Positions 20,890 through 29,963 of a DNA stretch of 64,000 bases are shown here, piece by piece. Origin of the DNA: an uncultured Sphingomonadaceae bacterium (GTDB taxonomy: Bacteria; Pseudomonadota; Alphaproteobacteria; Sphingomonadales; Sphingomonadaceae); NCBI GenBank assembly GCA_947488625.1, contig CANKZR010000001.1:682001-746000 (forward strand), read 5' to 3'. Under the pieces are notes generated by a model. It searched no databases and was not told the origin of the DNA. It worked only from the letters and a program-made list of their open reading frames with translations. The number at the start of each line of letters is the position of its first letter. Positions within the stretch are counted from its first letter, which is position 1. A program made the translations under genes and the position numbers.

Positions 20890-21774
20890 ATGCAGTTTGA
20901 AGACATCGATTTTGTCATAATTGGCGCCGCGAAATCGGCGACGACATGGCTCCAGACCCAGCTTCAGTCGGACCCGGCCGTGTACATGCCGGATCCGGAA
21001 TTACACTATTTCTCTCGCGAGTATCAGCGAGGCGAGGACTGGTATCTGTCCCACTTTGACGACGAAGAAAGCGCCGGCAAGACCGTGGGGGAGAAATCCA
21101 ATTCCTACCTCTACACGGCCGGAGCGGCGGACCGTTTGCACCGCGATCTGCCCCAGGTGAAACTGATCACGCAGCTGCGCAATCCGGTGGAGCGAGCCTA
21201 TTCCAGCTACTGCATGCTGTACAGGCGAGGCGAGGTGGGAGCGAATATCGATGCTTACCTGAACCCATCCCTGGGGGAACACCTGCAGATCGTGGGTTCG
21301 GGAAACTTTGCTTCGCACCTGCAATCATTCATCGATCTGTACGGACGCGAAAAATTGCTCATTCTGTTCTTCGAAGGCGTAACGCAGGCGCCGCAGGAAC
21401 AGATGGCACGAGTACGCACCCACCTTGGTCTGCCGCCGCGCAGTCTGGCGGTGGAAGGGCGCGATAAGGTGAAGGACAAGACGGCGCCGCTTGTCCCCTC
21501 TGGGCTGCGTCAGCGCTTTGGGTGGCTGAAACCTATCGTACGCCCCCTGCGAGGGACTACTGCATTCGAGGCAGCCCGCGGAGTGATCGCACGCAAGATC
21601 GAGTATCCGCCGTTCACGGACGAGTTGCGCAAACGCCTCAACGACTATTACCGCCCGTCAATCGAGAAACTGGAGCAGATCAGCGGCCAATCGCTGCAGC
21701 ACTGGTACGAGAAGGACGATAACGTGGGGACCGAAAGACTCGACAGGTTTCGCCCAAAGCGGGTGAAAGCCTGA
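20890..21774 (+). CDS. PAPS-dependent sulfotransferase
   Basis: A 294-residue sulfotransferase that would move sulfate from PAPS to a hydroxyl or amino group of a sugar. The 5'-phosphosulfate loop is IIGAAKSATTWL (about 10-21), with the catalytic Lys in it. The 3'-phosphate segment is LRNPVERAYSSY (about 96-107). The closest pattern is that of heparan-sulfate-like sulfotransferases found in bacterial polysaccharide loci. It is the first gene of the EPS cluster. PAPS-forming genes are not in the window. Sulfation of the EPS is the simplest role, but another acceptor such as a lipid cannot be excluded. Confidence 0.88.
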   Translation: MQFEDIDFVIIGAAKSATTWLQTQLQSDPAVYMPDPELHYFSREYQRGEDWYLSHFDDEESAGKTVGEKSNSYLYTAGAADRLHRDLPQVKLITQLRNPVERAYSSYCMLYRRGEVGANIDAYLNPSLGEHLQIVGSGNFASHLQSFIDLYGREKLLILFFEGVTQAPQEQMARVRTHLGLPPRSLAVEGRDKVKDKTAPLVPSGLRQRFGWLKPIVRPLRGTTAFEAARGVIARKIEYPPFTDELRKRLNDYYRPSIEKLEQISGQSLQHWYEKDDNVGTERLDRFRPKRVKA

Positions 21775-22015
21775 CCCAAGTGGTCTGCCAGAAGCAAAAA
21801 AGGGCTAATCGCTTTTACCACCTGCGAAGGGTGTTTCCGGCTGATAACGCAGTTGCCGTAGAATATTTTGACGCAGGCCAGGCCGTCAATTCGGGTTCAG
21901 CCTGTTCGCCGCAAAACCTCCCGGCTGCAATCGTGGCCTGTTCCCGATTTTGGCATGGGTGCGGAAATGACGAGGGTTACCGAAACAGCAATCCGGTAAT
22001 CAATCGCTCTCAAAC

Positions 22016-22025
22016 ATTACGTAAT
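22016..22025. promoter_or_regulatory. 10-bp palindrome upstream of the pyruvyl transferase gene
   Basis: ATTACGTAAT is a perfect palindrome ending 23 bases before the ATG at 22049. Its position and symmetry suit an operator, but no matching copy is seen at other EPS promoters in the window, so this is weak. Confidence 0.25.
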
Positions 22026-22048
22026 CATCAAGAAGGCCAGACAGTAAC

Positions 22049-23260
22049 ATGAAGAAGTTCGTCGTAACCGGCATCCAGATGAGAAACAAAGGCTCTCAGG
22101 CGATGTTCCTGTCCTTGTATTTCGGCCTGAAGGCTCTTTACAAGGATTGCTCTGTCACTGGATTTGCCAACAAGTATGACGATCCGGAACAATACTCGTT
22201 CACGCTTCTGCCGTACGACGATTACACGCGCCTGATGTACAAGTATCGTCTGAACAATGTACCGTTGGTCGCGCCGCTAGCGACCCTCCTGGCCGGGCGA
22301 GCGCGCAAGACTGACAAGTGGGATGGCAAGCTGGCCGAGATGGACAAGGCCCTGAAAGAGGCGGACGCTATTCTCGATGCCAGCGGCTACACGCTCGGCT
22401 CCGGCTGGGGCAAGGGCGGCGGAAGAATGCTGCTGCAAACGATAGAAATTGCAAAGCGGTACAACAAGCCGATCATCCTCATGCCCCAGAGCTTCGGCCC
22501 GTTCGACTGGGGCGAGGATGATGACGAGGAATTCCTCAAGGAGGTGAAGGAAGAACTGTCCTATTGCACGAAGATCTACGCCCGTGAGCGGGAAGGGTAT
22601 GAGTGCCTGAAATCGCTTGGACTGGATAACGCCGAGCTGTCGGCAGACATGGTGATCAGGGAAAAGATATTTCCCGCAGCCAGCGACATCCTCAAGTCGC
22701 ATGACTCCACATCGATAAACTATCCTTCTCCGGGTTCTGTGGGTTTCATCATCAATGAAAACGTCTTCAGGATTGGCGATGCCGAGGCAGTGCTCAACCT
22801 GTACGCGCAAATGCTGGACAAGCTGGTTCGCGATGGGGAGGACGTGTATATCCTGAACACCTCCACCGCCGATATGAAGCTGGTGGAAAAGGTTCTGGCG
22901 AAGACCCAGAACAGGGAAAAGGTTGGCGTGATCAGCGGCGAATATTCAAGCCCGGAACTGATCGATATTCTCGGACGGTTCAAATACGTCGTTGCATCGC
23001 GCTATCACTCGATTGTGTTCGCCTACCGCAGCGGCGTTCCCGCGATCATACTGGGATGGGCCAGCAAATATGTCGATCTCGCGGCGCATTTCGGACAGCA
23101 GGACTATGTGTTCGACATCAGGGAACCCGATGTCGGGCGAATTATCGAACAGATAGACAAGATGGGCGCCAGCCATGGCGAGGAATCGCAGCGCATCAAG
23201 GATCGCATGGAAAAGATGCAGGAAACCTCCGTCATCGAAGAGGCTGTGCGTGCCTTGTAA
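22049..23260 (+). CDS. Polysaccharide pyruvyl transferase family protein
   Basis: A 403-residue GT-B-like enzyme of the PS_pyruv_trans family, which uses phosphoenolpyruvate to place a ketal-linked pyruvate on sugars, adding negative charge. Family marks are the N-terminal TGIQMRNKGSQAM, the DASGYTLGSGWG strand and PIILMPQSFGPFDW. The C-terminal part has the conserved YVVASRYHSIVFAYRSGVPAI (about 312-332). Some members act in other pathways (for example CsaB), but the EPS context supports sugar decoration. ATG at 22049 follows AGAAGG at 22031-22036. It is in line with the sulfotransferase and asnB genes, with gaps of about 270 and 200 bp, so separate promoters are possible. Confidence 0.88.
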   Translation: MKKFVVTGIQMRNKGSQAMFLSLYFGLKALYKDCSVTGFANKYDDPEQYSFTLLPYDDYTRLMYKYRLNNVPLVAPLATLLAGRARKTDKWDGKLAEMDKALKEADAILDASGYTLGSGWGKGGGRMLLQTIEIAKRYNKPIILMPQSFGPFDWGEDDDEEFLKEVKEELSYCTKIYAREREGYECLKSLGLDNAELSADMVIREKIFPAASDILKSHDSTSINYPSPGSVGFIINENVFRIGDAEAVLNLYAQMLDKLVRDGEDVYILNTSTADMKLVEKVLAKTQNREKVGVISGEYSSPELIDILGRFKYVVASRYHSIVFAYRSGVPAIILGWASKYVDLAAHFGQQDYVFDIREPDVGRIIEQIDKMGASHGEESQRIKDRMEKMQETSVIEEAVRAL

Positions 23261-23461
23261 GAACAAGCAGTGTCCGCATCGCGATGGATCATGTCGCAGG
23301 CGTGCTGGTCTGGTCCACAACGGTGTATAGTGGATCGTTTCTTCGATTGACGAGGCGACGGCCTGTGATGGTTCGTCCGGCGATTGGCTCGCCCGATCGG
23401 GGGTTGTCGAAGTACCCCTATTTGCACTCGCGTATCCTGGCACGTCATCTAGGCTGACGGC

Positions 23462-25405
23462 ATGTGCGGAATTGCAGGCTTTGTGGATTTTAACGGCGAG
23501 TTGCAGGCCGATCCTGCGCGCGTGCTGGACGAGATGCGCGACGCGCTGTTCCATCGCGGTCCCGACGCGGGCGGGTCTGCCATCGAGGCAGAGGGCCGGG
23601 TAGGGCTGGGCCACCGCCGCCTTTCGATCATCGACCTGTCGGAAACCGGCGCGCAGCCGATGGAGTCCTCGTCGGGCCGTTACGTGATCGTATTCAACGG
23701 CGAGATTTACAATTTCCAGGTCATGCGCAGTGAACTCGCTGCATTGGGAGCGACCTTTCGCGGGACTTCGGATACCGAGGTGTTGCTCGAGGCGATCGAG
23801 CGGTTCGGCCTGTCCGCTGCGCTCGCCCGGGCCAACGGGATGTTCGCCATTGCCCTTTATGACCGGAAGGAAAGGCAGATCGCCTTTGCCCGCGACAGGC
23901 TGGGCAAGAAACCGCTCTATATCGGCATGGCAGCGGGTACACTTGCCTTCGGGTCGGAACTGAAAGCCCTGCGTCGGCACCCCGGCTTTGCGCAGCCGGA
24001 AATTGATCGTCAGGCCGTCGCCCAGTTTGCGCGCCTCGGCTACATTCCTGCGCCGCTTTCGATCTACGCGAACGTGGGCAAGCTGCCGCCCGCGAGTTGC
24101 CTGGTCCTGCCGCTGGAGGGCAAGGCCCCTGATATGGCGGCGATCCAAGCAGCCACATGTAGCTACTGGAGCATGTATTCCGCTGCGAAAGAGGGGCTGG
24201 ATACGCGCTTCGAGAACGAGGTCGAAGCTCTCGCCGTGCTGGAAGAGCGGCTGGGGACCGCGGTAGAACAACGTCTGGTATCGGACGTACCCGTCGGGGC
24301 GTTCCTGTCGGGCGGCGTGGACTCCAGTCTCGTATGCGCGGTGATGCAGGAACGGCTCGCTGGCGACGCCAAGACCTACACGGTTGGATTTGCGGAAAGC
24401 GCATTCGACGAGTCGGCGGATGCGGCGGAGCTTGCCGCGCACATCGGGTCACAGCACACGCAGCTTTCGCTCGATCCGGCCGAAGCTCTCGAATCCGTTG
24501 GCGAGATGCAGCAGATTTTCGACGAACCCTTTGCCGATTCCTCGCAGATTCCCTCGCTTCTGATCTGTCGCCTGATCCGCTCGGAAGTCACCGTGGCCAT
24601 TTCTGGCGATGGCGGGGACGAGTTTTTCGGAGGCTACATGCGATATCCCCGCATGTTGGCAATGGAGCAGCTGGCGCAAAAGATGCCCGACGTCTTGCGA
24701 CGCGCGTCGAGCGCGGCTCCCTACTGGCTGCTCGATGCCGGAGCGAAGGCAGGCAACATGCTGAGACCGGGCAGCCTCGCTGAGGAGGTAAGTGGCGACA
24801 GGTTGGAAAAGGTCCGCGACATCATAACGCAGCCCGATTTCCGCCACCGCTACGAACATTTCCATTCCCAGTGGATCGGGCCGTGCGGATCGTCTCCCAG
24901 CCCATTTATCGCAGCAGATATACCCGCCGGCCTCGGGCAGCTGGAACAGATGATGTTCCTCGATGCCGTATGCTATCTGCCGGACGATGTCCTGGTGAAG
25001 GTGGACCGGACATCGATGGCCACCAGTCTGGAAGTGCGTTCACCGTTGCTGGATTTCGAGCTGATTTCGACCGCATGGAGAATGCCTGATAGCCTGCGCA
25101 TGCCCGCCGGTGGGACTGGCAAGGTGGCCCTGCGAAAACTGCTGGCGCGCCGGGTGCCCGAGCATATGATCGACCGGCCCAAACGCGGGTTTGGCATTCC
25201 TTTGAACGATTGGTTGCGCGGGCCCCTTCGCGAACTTGCAGAAGACAATCTGAACCCTTCGAGGCAGAAATCCCTCGGTTACTTCGAGAGCGCGCTGGTC
25301 AGCAAGCGCTGGGCAGAGCATCTTTCCGGTCGGCGCAACTGGGGGTTCCACCTGTGGAGCTGTATTTCCTTCAGCATGTGGCACCGCCACTGGATGGAAA
25401 ACTGA
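23462..25405 (+). CDS. asnB: Asparagine synthetase (glutamine-hydrolysing) family amidotransferase
   Basis: A 647-residue enzyme with a class II glutamine amidotransferase domain whose nucleophile is Cys2 (MCGIAGFVDF) and an ATP-pyrophosphatase synthetase domain with the SGGVDSS loop (about residue 281). Family members make asparagine, but copies inside polysaccharide clusters are thought to amidate uronic acids. The ugd gene in this cluster would supply such a sugar. Alternatively, it may simply serve asparagine supply. It ends 15 bases before the stop of the convergent flippase gene. No signal peptide or membrane segment is present, so it is cytoplasmic. Confidence 0.9.
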   Translation: MCGIAGFVDFNGELQADPARVLDEMRDALFHRGPDAGGSAIEAEGRVGLGHRRLSIIDLSETGAQPMESSSGRYVIVFNGEIYNFQVMRSELAALGATFRGTSDTEVLLEAIERFGLSAALARANGMFAIALYDRKERQIAFARDRLGKKPLYIGMAAGTLAFGSELKALRRHPGFAQPEIDRQAVAQFARLGYIPAPLSIYANVGKLPPASCLVLPLEGKAPDMAAIQAATCSYWSMYSAAKEGLDTRFENEVEALAVLEERLGTAVEQRLVSDVPVGAFLSGGVDSSLVCAVMQERLAGDAKTYTVGFAESAFDESADAAELAAHIGSQHTQLSLDPAEALESVGEMQQIFDEPFADSSQIPSLLICRLIRSEVTVAISGDGGDEFFGGYMRYPRMLAMEQLAQKMPDVLRRASSAAPYWLLDAGAKAGNMLRPGSLAEEVSGDRLEKVRDIITQPDFRHRYEHFHSQWIGPCGSSPSPFIAADIPAGLGQLEQMMFLDAVCYLPDDVLVKVDRTSMATSLEVRSPLLDFELISTAWRMPDSLRMPAGGTGKVALRKLLARRVPEHMIDRPKRGFGIPLNDWLRGPLRELAEDNLNPSRQKSLGYFESALVSKRWAEHLSGRRNWGFHLWSCISFSMWHRHWMEN

Positions 25406-25420
25406 TCGACTGACTTTTGG

Positions 25421-26776
25421 TCAGGACGGTTCGACTTCGCCCGACGGAGCGATATGCCGACTTGTTCTCCACATGGATACATCGAGCACGATGGCGTTCA
25501 GGAAACCGAAGCCGATATGGGCAAAGCTTGCGCCGATGGCGCCGTACGTCGGTATCGTATTGAGCGCGATGACGAGGAACACGACGGTGGCGCTACCTGC
25601 AGATAGCAGCACGAACAGTGGCCGGTTCATGGCTAGCAGGGCAGATCGCGCCGGGGCCGAGTGCATGATCAGGAAGACTGCCACCAGGTGCGCGACCAGT
25701 ATCGGATAGGCAGGCGCAAAGGCAGCTCCGAAAGCGATGGAGATCAATCGTTCGCCAATGAACAGCGCGACTACGAAGATACCTCCCAGAACCACTGCGA
25801 GAAGACTTTGTACCCCGGCAATGACCTTGCGGAATTCCAGCCTCTTCTTGCTCACCCACATCCGCGCAAGGTCGGGATAGATCACCATCTGGATCATCTC
25901 TCCGCATTGCATGGCGACTTTCGCCATCCGCTTGGCCAGATGATAGAAACCGGCCGCTTCTGAACTGTCGGTCAATGCGCCGACGATCAGCGTGTCGGCC
26001 TCGTGCGTGATCGTGCGCAGGGCGCTGGAGGCATTGGTGGTGAAGGCAAAACCGAGAAAACCCGGGTAGTCTTTTATCAGGTTGCTTACCCGCGCACGCA
26101 AGGGTGAGGGCGTGCCCTGTTGTGAAAGCCGTCGGAACGCGATGAAGTTGTACAAGAGCGCATCTGCCACCTGTGATACGGTCCACACCCATACGAAGGT
26201 CATTAGACCGGCGCCGGCCCAATAGAATATCGCTGCGAGGAACAGGCGCAGGAACCCGGCGAAAAAGACGATATAGGCCATGGTGCGGAACATGCCGGCC
26301 ATGCGCATGACCGCGGACGACATGCCGCGCAGGTTAAGCGCGATGGCAATGGCATAAATCGCCACGAGCGACATCATCTCCGGCGGGAAACCGAAGAAGG
26401 ACGTCAAGGCGAAACCCACGACTATCGAAAGTACGGCGGCGACCAGCGCCCCCACCACATCGAGGATAAGGCCGAACAGGTAGAGCCGCGACATTCGCTC
26501 GGGATCGCTCGCACCTTCCTCGGTAGCGGCGTAGCGCACGAGTGGTTGCCAGGATTCGAAGCGCACGACCCTTTCGCAAACGCGGCCGACCGCCAGCGTC
26601 ATCGCGAGTATTCCGAACGCCTCGGGTCCTAGCGCGCGCGTGGCGAGTGCGATGCTGCCGATCATCACCACGGCATTGCCGACACTGCCCGTCATCAGGT
26701 GCATCACGCTTTCGACGCGAGAACGCAGCACGGATTTGCTCGCGCAGGCTCCGGTTGCAAGGGCACCGTCACTCAT
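25421..26776 (-). CDS. Wzx-like lipid-linked oligosaccharide flippase
   Basis: A 451-residue membrane protein with about 12 helices and a weakly conserved sequence typical of MOP-superfamily oligosaccharide flippases. The N-terminal half has SVGNAVVMIGSIALATRALGPEAFG, the usual first-helix pattern of Wzx/RfbX proteins. Its role would be to move undecaprenyl-linked repeat units across the inner membrane for polymerisation. It is transcribed in the same direction as the polymerase gene upstream (about 150 bp gap) and converges on asnB. I cannot assign the substrate from the sequence. Confidence 0.85.
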   Translation of the reverse strand: MSDGALATGACASKSVLRSRVESVMHLMTGSVGNAVVMIGSIALATRALGPEAFGILAMTLAVGRVCERVVRFESWQPLVRYAATEEGASDPERMSRLYLFGLILDVVGALVAAVLSIVVGFALTSFFGFPPEMMSLVAIYAIAIALNLRGMSSAVMRMAGMFRTMAYIVFFAGFLRLFLAAIFYWAGAGLMTFVWVWTVSQVADALLYNFIAFRRLSQQGTPSPLRARVSNLIKDYPGFLGFAFTTNASSALRTITHEADTLIVGALTDSSEAAGFYHLAKRMAKVAMQCGEMIQMVIYPDLARMWVSKKRLEFRKVIAGVQSLLAVVLGGIFVVALFIGERLISIAFGAAFAPAYPILVAHLVAVFLIMHSAPARSALLAMNRPLFVLLSAGSATVVFLVIALNTIPTYGAIGASFAHIGFGFLNAIVLDVSMWRTSRHIAPSGEVEPS

Positions 26777-26929
26777 CAGTGGTTGCCCGCCATGGCAATC
26801 GATCGGGGCACTTGCGTTCTCCAGCGCTTAGACTTCATGATTGGCAGGATAGGCTGCTGCAGCGGGACATTCCAATCGCATGATGGCCGCATTCTGGCAA
26901 TTTCAGGGTAGCACGAATGGTATGGGATC

Positions 26930-28330
26930 TTACCGGCCATCACCATCTGGCCGGGACTCTCCTGCATCTGCGAAACCATGGTCCGCAGCGTTGGGGTGCC
27001 ATCGTTTACGTGGACGCCATCTCTTGCGCCGCTCTCGCGGGGGCGGCCCACCCGAGCTCGCCGGTTCCGGCCTGAGGCAAGTCAGCAGGGCGAGGATGAC
27101 CGGTGCCACCCAAAGCCTAGCATACATGTGCGGCACCGTAAGCGTGAACAGGGTGAAGATCAGCAATACGCCTACGCAAATGATCCCGCGCTGCGGATCG
27201 ATCGAAACGCCCGCCAGGGCCTGAAACCACATCAGCCCCAGCAGGGCCATGAAGCCGATCAGTCCCAGCAGCCCGGCTTCGGTAAGCAGCAACAGGGGAA
27301 ATACATGCACCGGCGCCTGATGCATGCTGACGACGCGAAAACTGTCCGCGCCAAGCCCGATGAACAGGGTGTCGCCTGCGATACGCCAGGCTTCTTCCGC
27401 AAGTTCCATGCGGCCGGTGAAGGTACCCGCCTGTTCAAGGCCGCCGCCCGACAATGCGCCAAGAACGCGGCGTTCGAATATCTCGGGCAGTGGCAGGCCG
27501 CTGGAAATGTAGAAGGTGACGAACGCTATGATGAACAACAGCGCAAAGGTGGCTTTCTGCGGCCAGCGGATCAGCATCACGATTGCACTGGCGGAAAGGC
27601 AGATCACGAACCCGCCGAAGCTGGCCGAAGATATCAGCCCCCACAGGAGGAACACGCCACAGGCGAGGCTGAGCAGCGGGTTCATGAGCCTGCGGCTTAC
27701 GACGTAGAACAGGAATACGAGCGCGAAACCCGCCATCGCACTGTTGGCGTTCGGATTGCCGGAAAACGCTCCAAGCCGCCCCGCGCCGGTGATGAAGCTG
27801 TCTCCCAGATAGGGAGCGGTATCGGCAAAGTCGTAGAAAACGTTGGCGATATTGCCCACCGCCTGGGAGAACGTGACGCCGAGCACGTAAACGACGACGC
27901 AGCGTTGCAGCGTCTTGTGATCGAAGCTGGCGAATATCATCGGTAGAAGCAGGAAGGCGAAGACATACTGCAGTGCCACGATCAGCCACCGTGTTATCTC
28001 GCCATTGACAAGCGTGCTGATGAACAGCGCACCAAGCATCAGGATTAGAGAGAAAAGCCAGGCCGGGGACAGTGCGGCCATCGGTGAAAGGTTCAGTCGG
28101 GAGGTGCCCACCAGTCCTAGGAGCACCACGAGAAAGGCTGCGTCCGAAAACGTGAGGTTGATGTCGCCGGGCCGGGCAATATGCCACGAAACCCCGAACA
28201 CCCCGATCAGGAGAAATGCGGTCAACACCGCGGAAAGCGTAAGCCGCGGCCCCGCGGTTCGCCTGGCGGGCCTCGCTCCGCTGAAAGGGAAATGCGCCTC
28301 GGAGCGGGAATCGTCGAGAAAGGTGCTCAT
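26930..28330 (-). CDS. O-antigen ligase/Wzy-like polymerase family protein
   Basis: A 466-residue membrane protein with about 10-12 helices. The periplasmic loop region FTGRMELAEEAWRIAGDTLFIGLGADSFR contains the arginine-rich, GlxxF-type pattern of the Wzy_C/O-antigen ligase family. In an EPS cluster with a Wzx-like flippase and a BY-kinase it most likely polymerises repeat units in the periplasm; WaaL-type ligation cannot be excluded. The last 45 residues are highly charged (PPPRERRKRWRPRKRW), an unusual basic cytoplasmic tail. It is divergent from the lyase gene at 28581, so promoters for both lie in 28331-28580. Confidence 0.85.
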   Translation of the reverse strand: MSTFLDDSRSEAHFPFSGARPARRTAGPRLTLSAVLTAFLLIGVFGVSWHIARPGDINLTFSDAAFLVVLLGLVGTSRLNLSPMAALSPAWLFSLILMLGALFISTLVNGEITRWLIVALQYVFAFLLLPMIFASFDHKTLQRCVVVYVLGVTFSQAVGNIANVFYDFADTAPYLGDSFITGAGRLGAFSGNPNANSAMAGFALVFLFYVVSRRLMNPLLSLACGVFLLWGLISSASFGGFVICLSASAIVMLIRWPQKATFALLFIIAFVTFYISSGLPLPEIFERRVLGALSGGGLEQAGTFTGRMELAEEAWRIAGDTLFIGLGADSFRVVSMHQAPVHVFPLLLLTEAGLLGLIGFMALLGLMWFQALAGVSIDPQRGIICVGVLLIFTLFTLTVPHMYARLWVAPVILALLTCLRPEPASSGGPPPRERRKRWRPRKRWHPNAADHGFADAGESRPDGDGR

Positions 28331-28580
28331 CGCGAGGAAACCTAATACATTCTCGAGCCTTGCCCAAAGGCGGCTTTGGCTATCCCTATCACCAAGACGA
28401 ACCGCCGATGGCGATTTTGAGGGAGCGGCTACACCCTATGAGCGAATTCCGTCATGAGAATGGGCAGCATTGCCCGGATTATTACCCCAGTGAGCGATGG
28501 ACAGGACACTGTGCGGAATGCAACATCTCCCGCGAAAGTTGCCGATAACAAGATACCGGCCACAAATTACCGAGAGCAAC

Positions 28581-29963
28581 ATGCGCCCCCAATGGTTCCT
28601 ATCCCGACATTCGTTATGGCTGGCGCTGACTGCGGGCCTGGTGGCCTGTTCCGGTTCGGCGGAAGGAACGCAGGCCAACGACAGCGGCATGAACTGGATT
28701 GCGCCCGAAAACCCGTCTTTCGCCGGAGCGCAGGGTTATGGTTCGCGCAGCAAGGGCGGCCGCGGCGGCAAGATCATGCAGGTTGTCTCCCTGGCTGATG
28801 ACGGCCCTGGAACTCTGCGCGAATGTATCGAGGCGATGGGGCCGCGTGTCTGCGTATTCCGTGTTTCCGGCCTTATCCGCTTTACCGGACAACCGCCGCG
28901 CATTCGCCACCCCTTCATTACGATAGCGGGTCAGACCGCTCCGGGCGAAGGAATTACCCTGGCGCATAGCGGGGGCGAAGTGGGCCGGACTCCGCTGGTG
29001 ATCAAGGATACCAACGACGTGATCGTGCGCCACATTCGCGTCCGCAATGATCGCATCGGAGACCGGCGAGGCAGCGAGGATTCGATCACGATCGAGAACA
29101 GCTCGCACGTAATCCTCGACCATGTCAGCGCCAGTTGGGCGCGCGACGAACTGGTGAACGGGCACGGGTTCAACAACTACATCACAATCAGCAATTCTAT
29201 CTTTTCATGGGGAATTCCCGATCACGACAAATGTGCCTTGCTCTCCTCCGATCCGGGTTCGCCACAGAACTTCAGCTTTATCGGTAATCTGTGCGCGCAC
29301 AGCGGAGATCGCAATCCGGACATCAACTTCCGCCCGGATTCGTGTGTCGAAGTGGCGAACAACGTATTCTACAACGCCAAGTCGGAGTTCGCCGAGGTAT
29401 GGGAATCCTATGGCGGAACGCCGGTCGCGATCATCGGCAACAGCTTCGTCGCCGGGCCGGATACGCACGAAAATGCAATGGGGATCGTCAGGCAACGTAT
29501 TTCCAGTTCGGGGCCTGCACGGGTCTACATTGCCGACAATGAATTTATCGGCGAATTCGAACGGCAAGATCCATCGCTGGACGAAATCACACTGACACAG
29601 CCCGACTGTGCAACGACTTTCACACCCTCGTCAGCGCAGCAGGCCTACGAGACTGTGCTGAACCAGGCCGGAGCATTCCCGCGCGATCCGCTCGACAGGC
29701 AGGTGGTGAACGATGTTCGCAGCCGTTCGGGTTCGCTGATGCGTTCGCCAGGCACGATCCCTGCCGTAGCCCTGGTTCGCGCAGCGCCAGATACCGACCG
29801 CGACGGCATGCCTGACGAATGGGAGGAAGCAAACGGCTCCAGCCCGATGTTTGCCGATCCGTGGGGCGATGCCGATGGCGACGGTGTCGCCAATCTCGAT
29901 GCCTGGCTCGAGGACCGTCATCGCGAAGTGATTGGCCAGGTTGCACGAGATGGCGCTGGATGA
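28581..29963 (+). CDS. Secreted polysaccharide lyase-like lipoprotein (pectate lyase fold)
   Basis: A 460-residue protein with lipobox GLVA-C23, so it should be lipid-anchored after export. The mature part is a right-handed beta-helix of the PL1-like family: it opens with FAGAQGYGSRSKGGRGG and has the turn motifs RPPF-like TIAGQTAPGEGI, RHIRVR and DHVSASWARDE. Near the C-terminus DTDRDGMPDEWEEANG and DADGDGVANLDAWLED are two Ca-binding, TSP3/EF-like loops. EPS clusters often encode a lyase that trims or remodels the polymer. ATG at 28581 gives the proper signal peptide; the frame open from 28497 is not used. The 3' end overlaps the GT gene by 14 bases. Confidence 0.88.
   Translation: MRPQWFLSRHSLWLALTAGLVACSGSAEGTQANDSGMNWIAPENPSFAGAQGYGSRSKGGRGGKIMQVVSLADDGPGTLRECIEAMGPRVCVFRVSGLIRFTGQPPRIRHPFITIAGQTAPGEGITLAHSGGEVGRTPLVIKDTNDVIVRHIRVRNDRIGDRRGSEDSITIENSSHVILDHVSASWARDELVNGHGFNNYITISNSIFSWGIPDHDKCALLSSDPGSPQNFSFIGNLCAHSGDRNPDINFRPDSCVEVANNVFYNAKSEFAEVWESYGGTPVAIIGNSFVAGPDTHENAMGIVRQRISSSGPARVYIADNEFIGEFERQDPSLDEITLTQPDCATTFTPSSAQQAYETVLNQAGAFPRDPLDRQVVNDVRSRSGSLMRSPGTIPAVALVRAAPDTDRDGMPDEWEEANGSSPMFADPWGDADGDGVANLDAWLEDRHREVIGQVARDGAG

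Noticed and set aside
25410-25424. Small stem-loop between asnB and the flippase gene
   Set aside because: Only five base pairs and no T run outside the loop; too weak to call a terminator.
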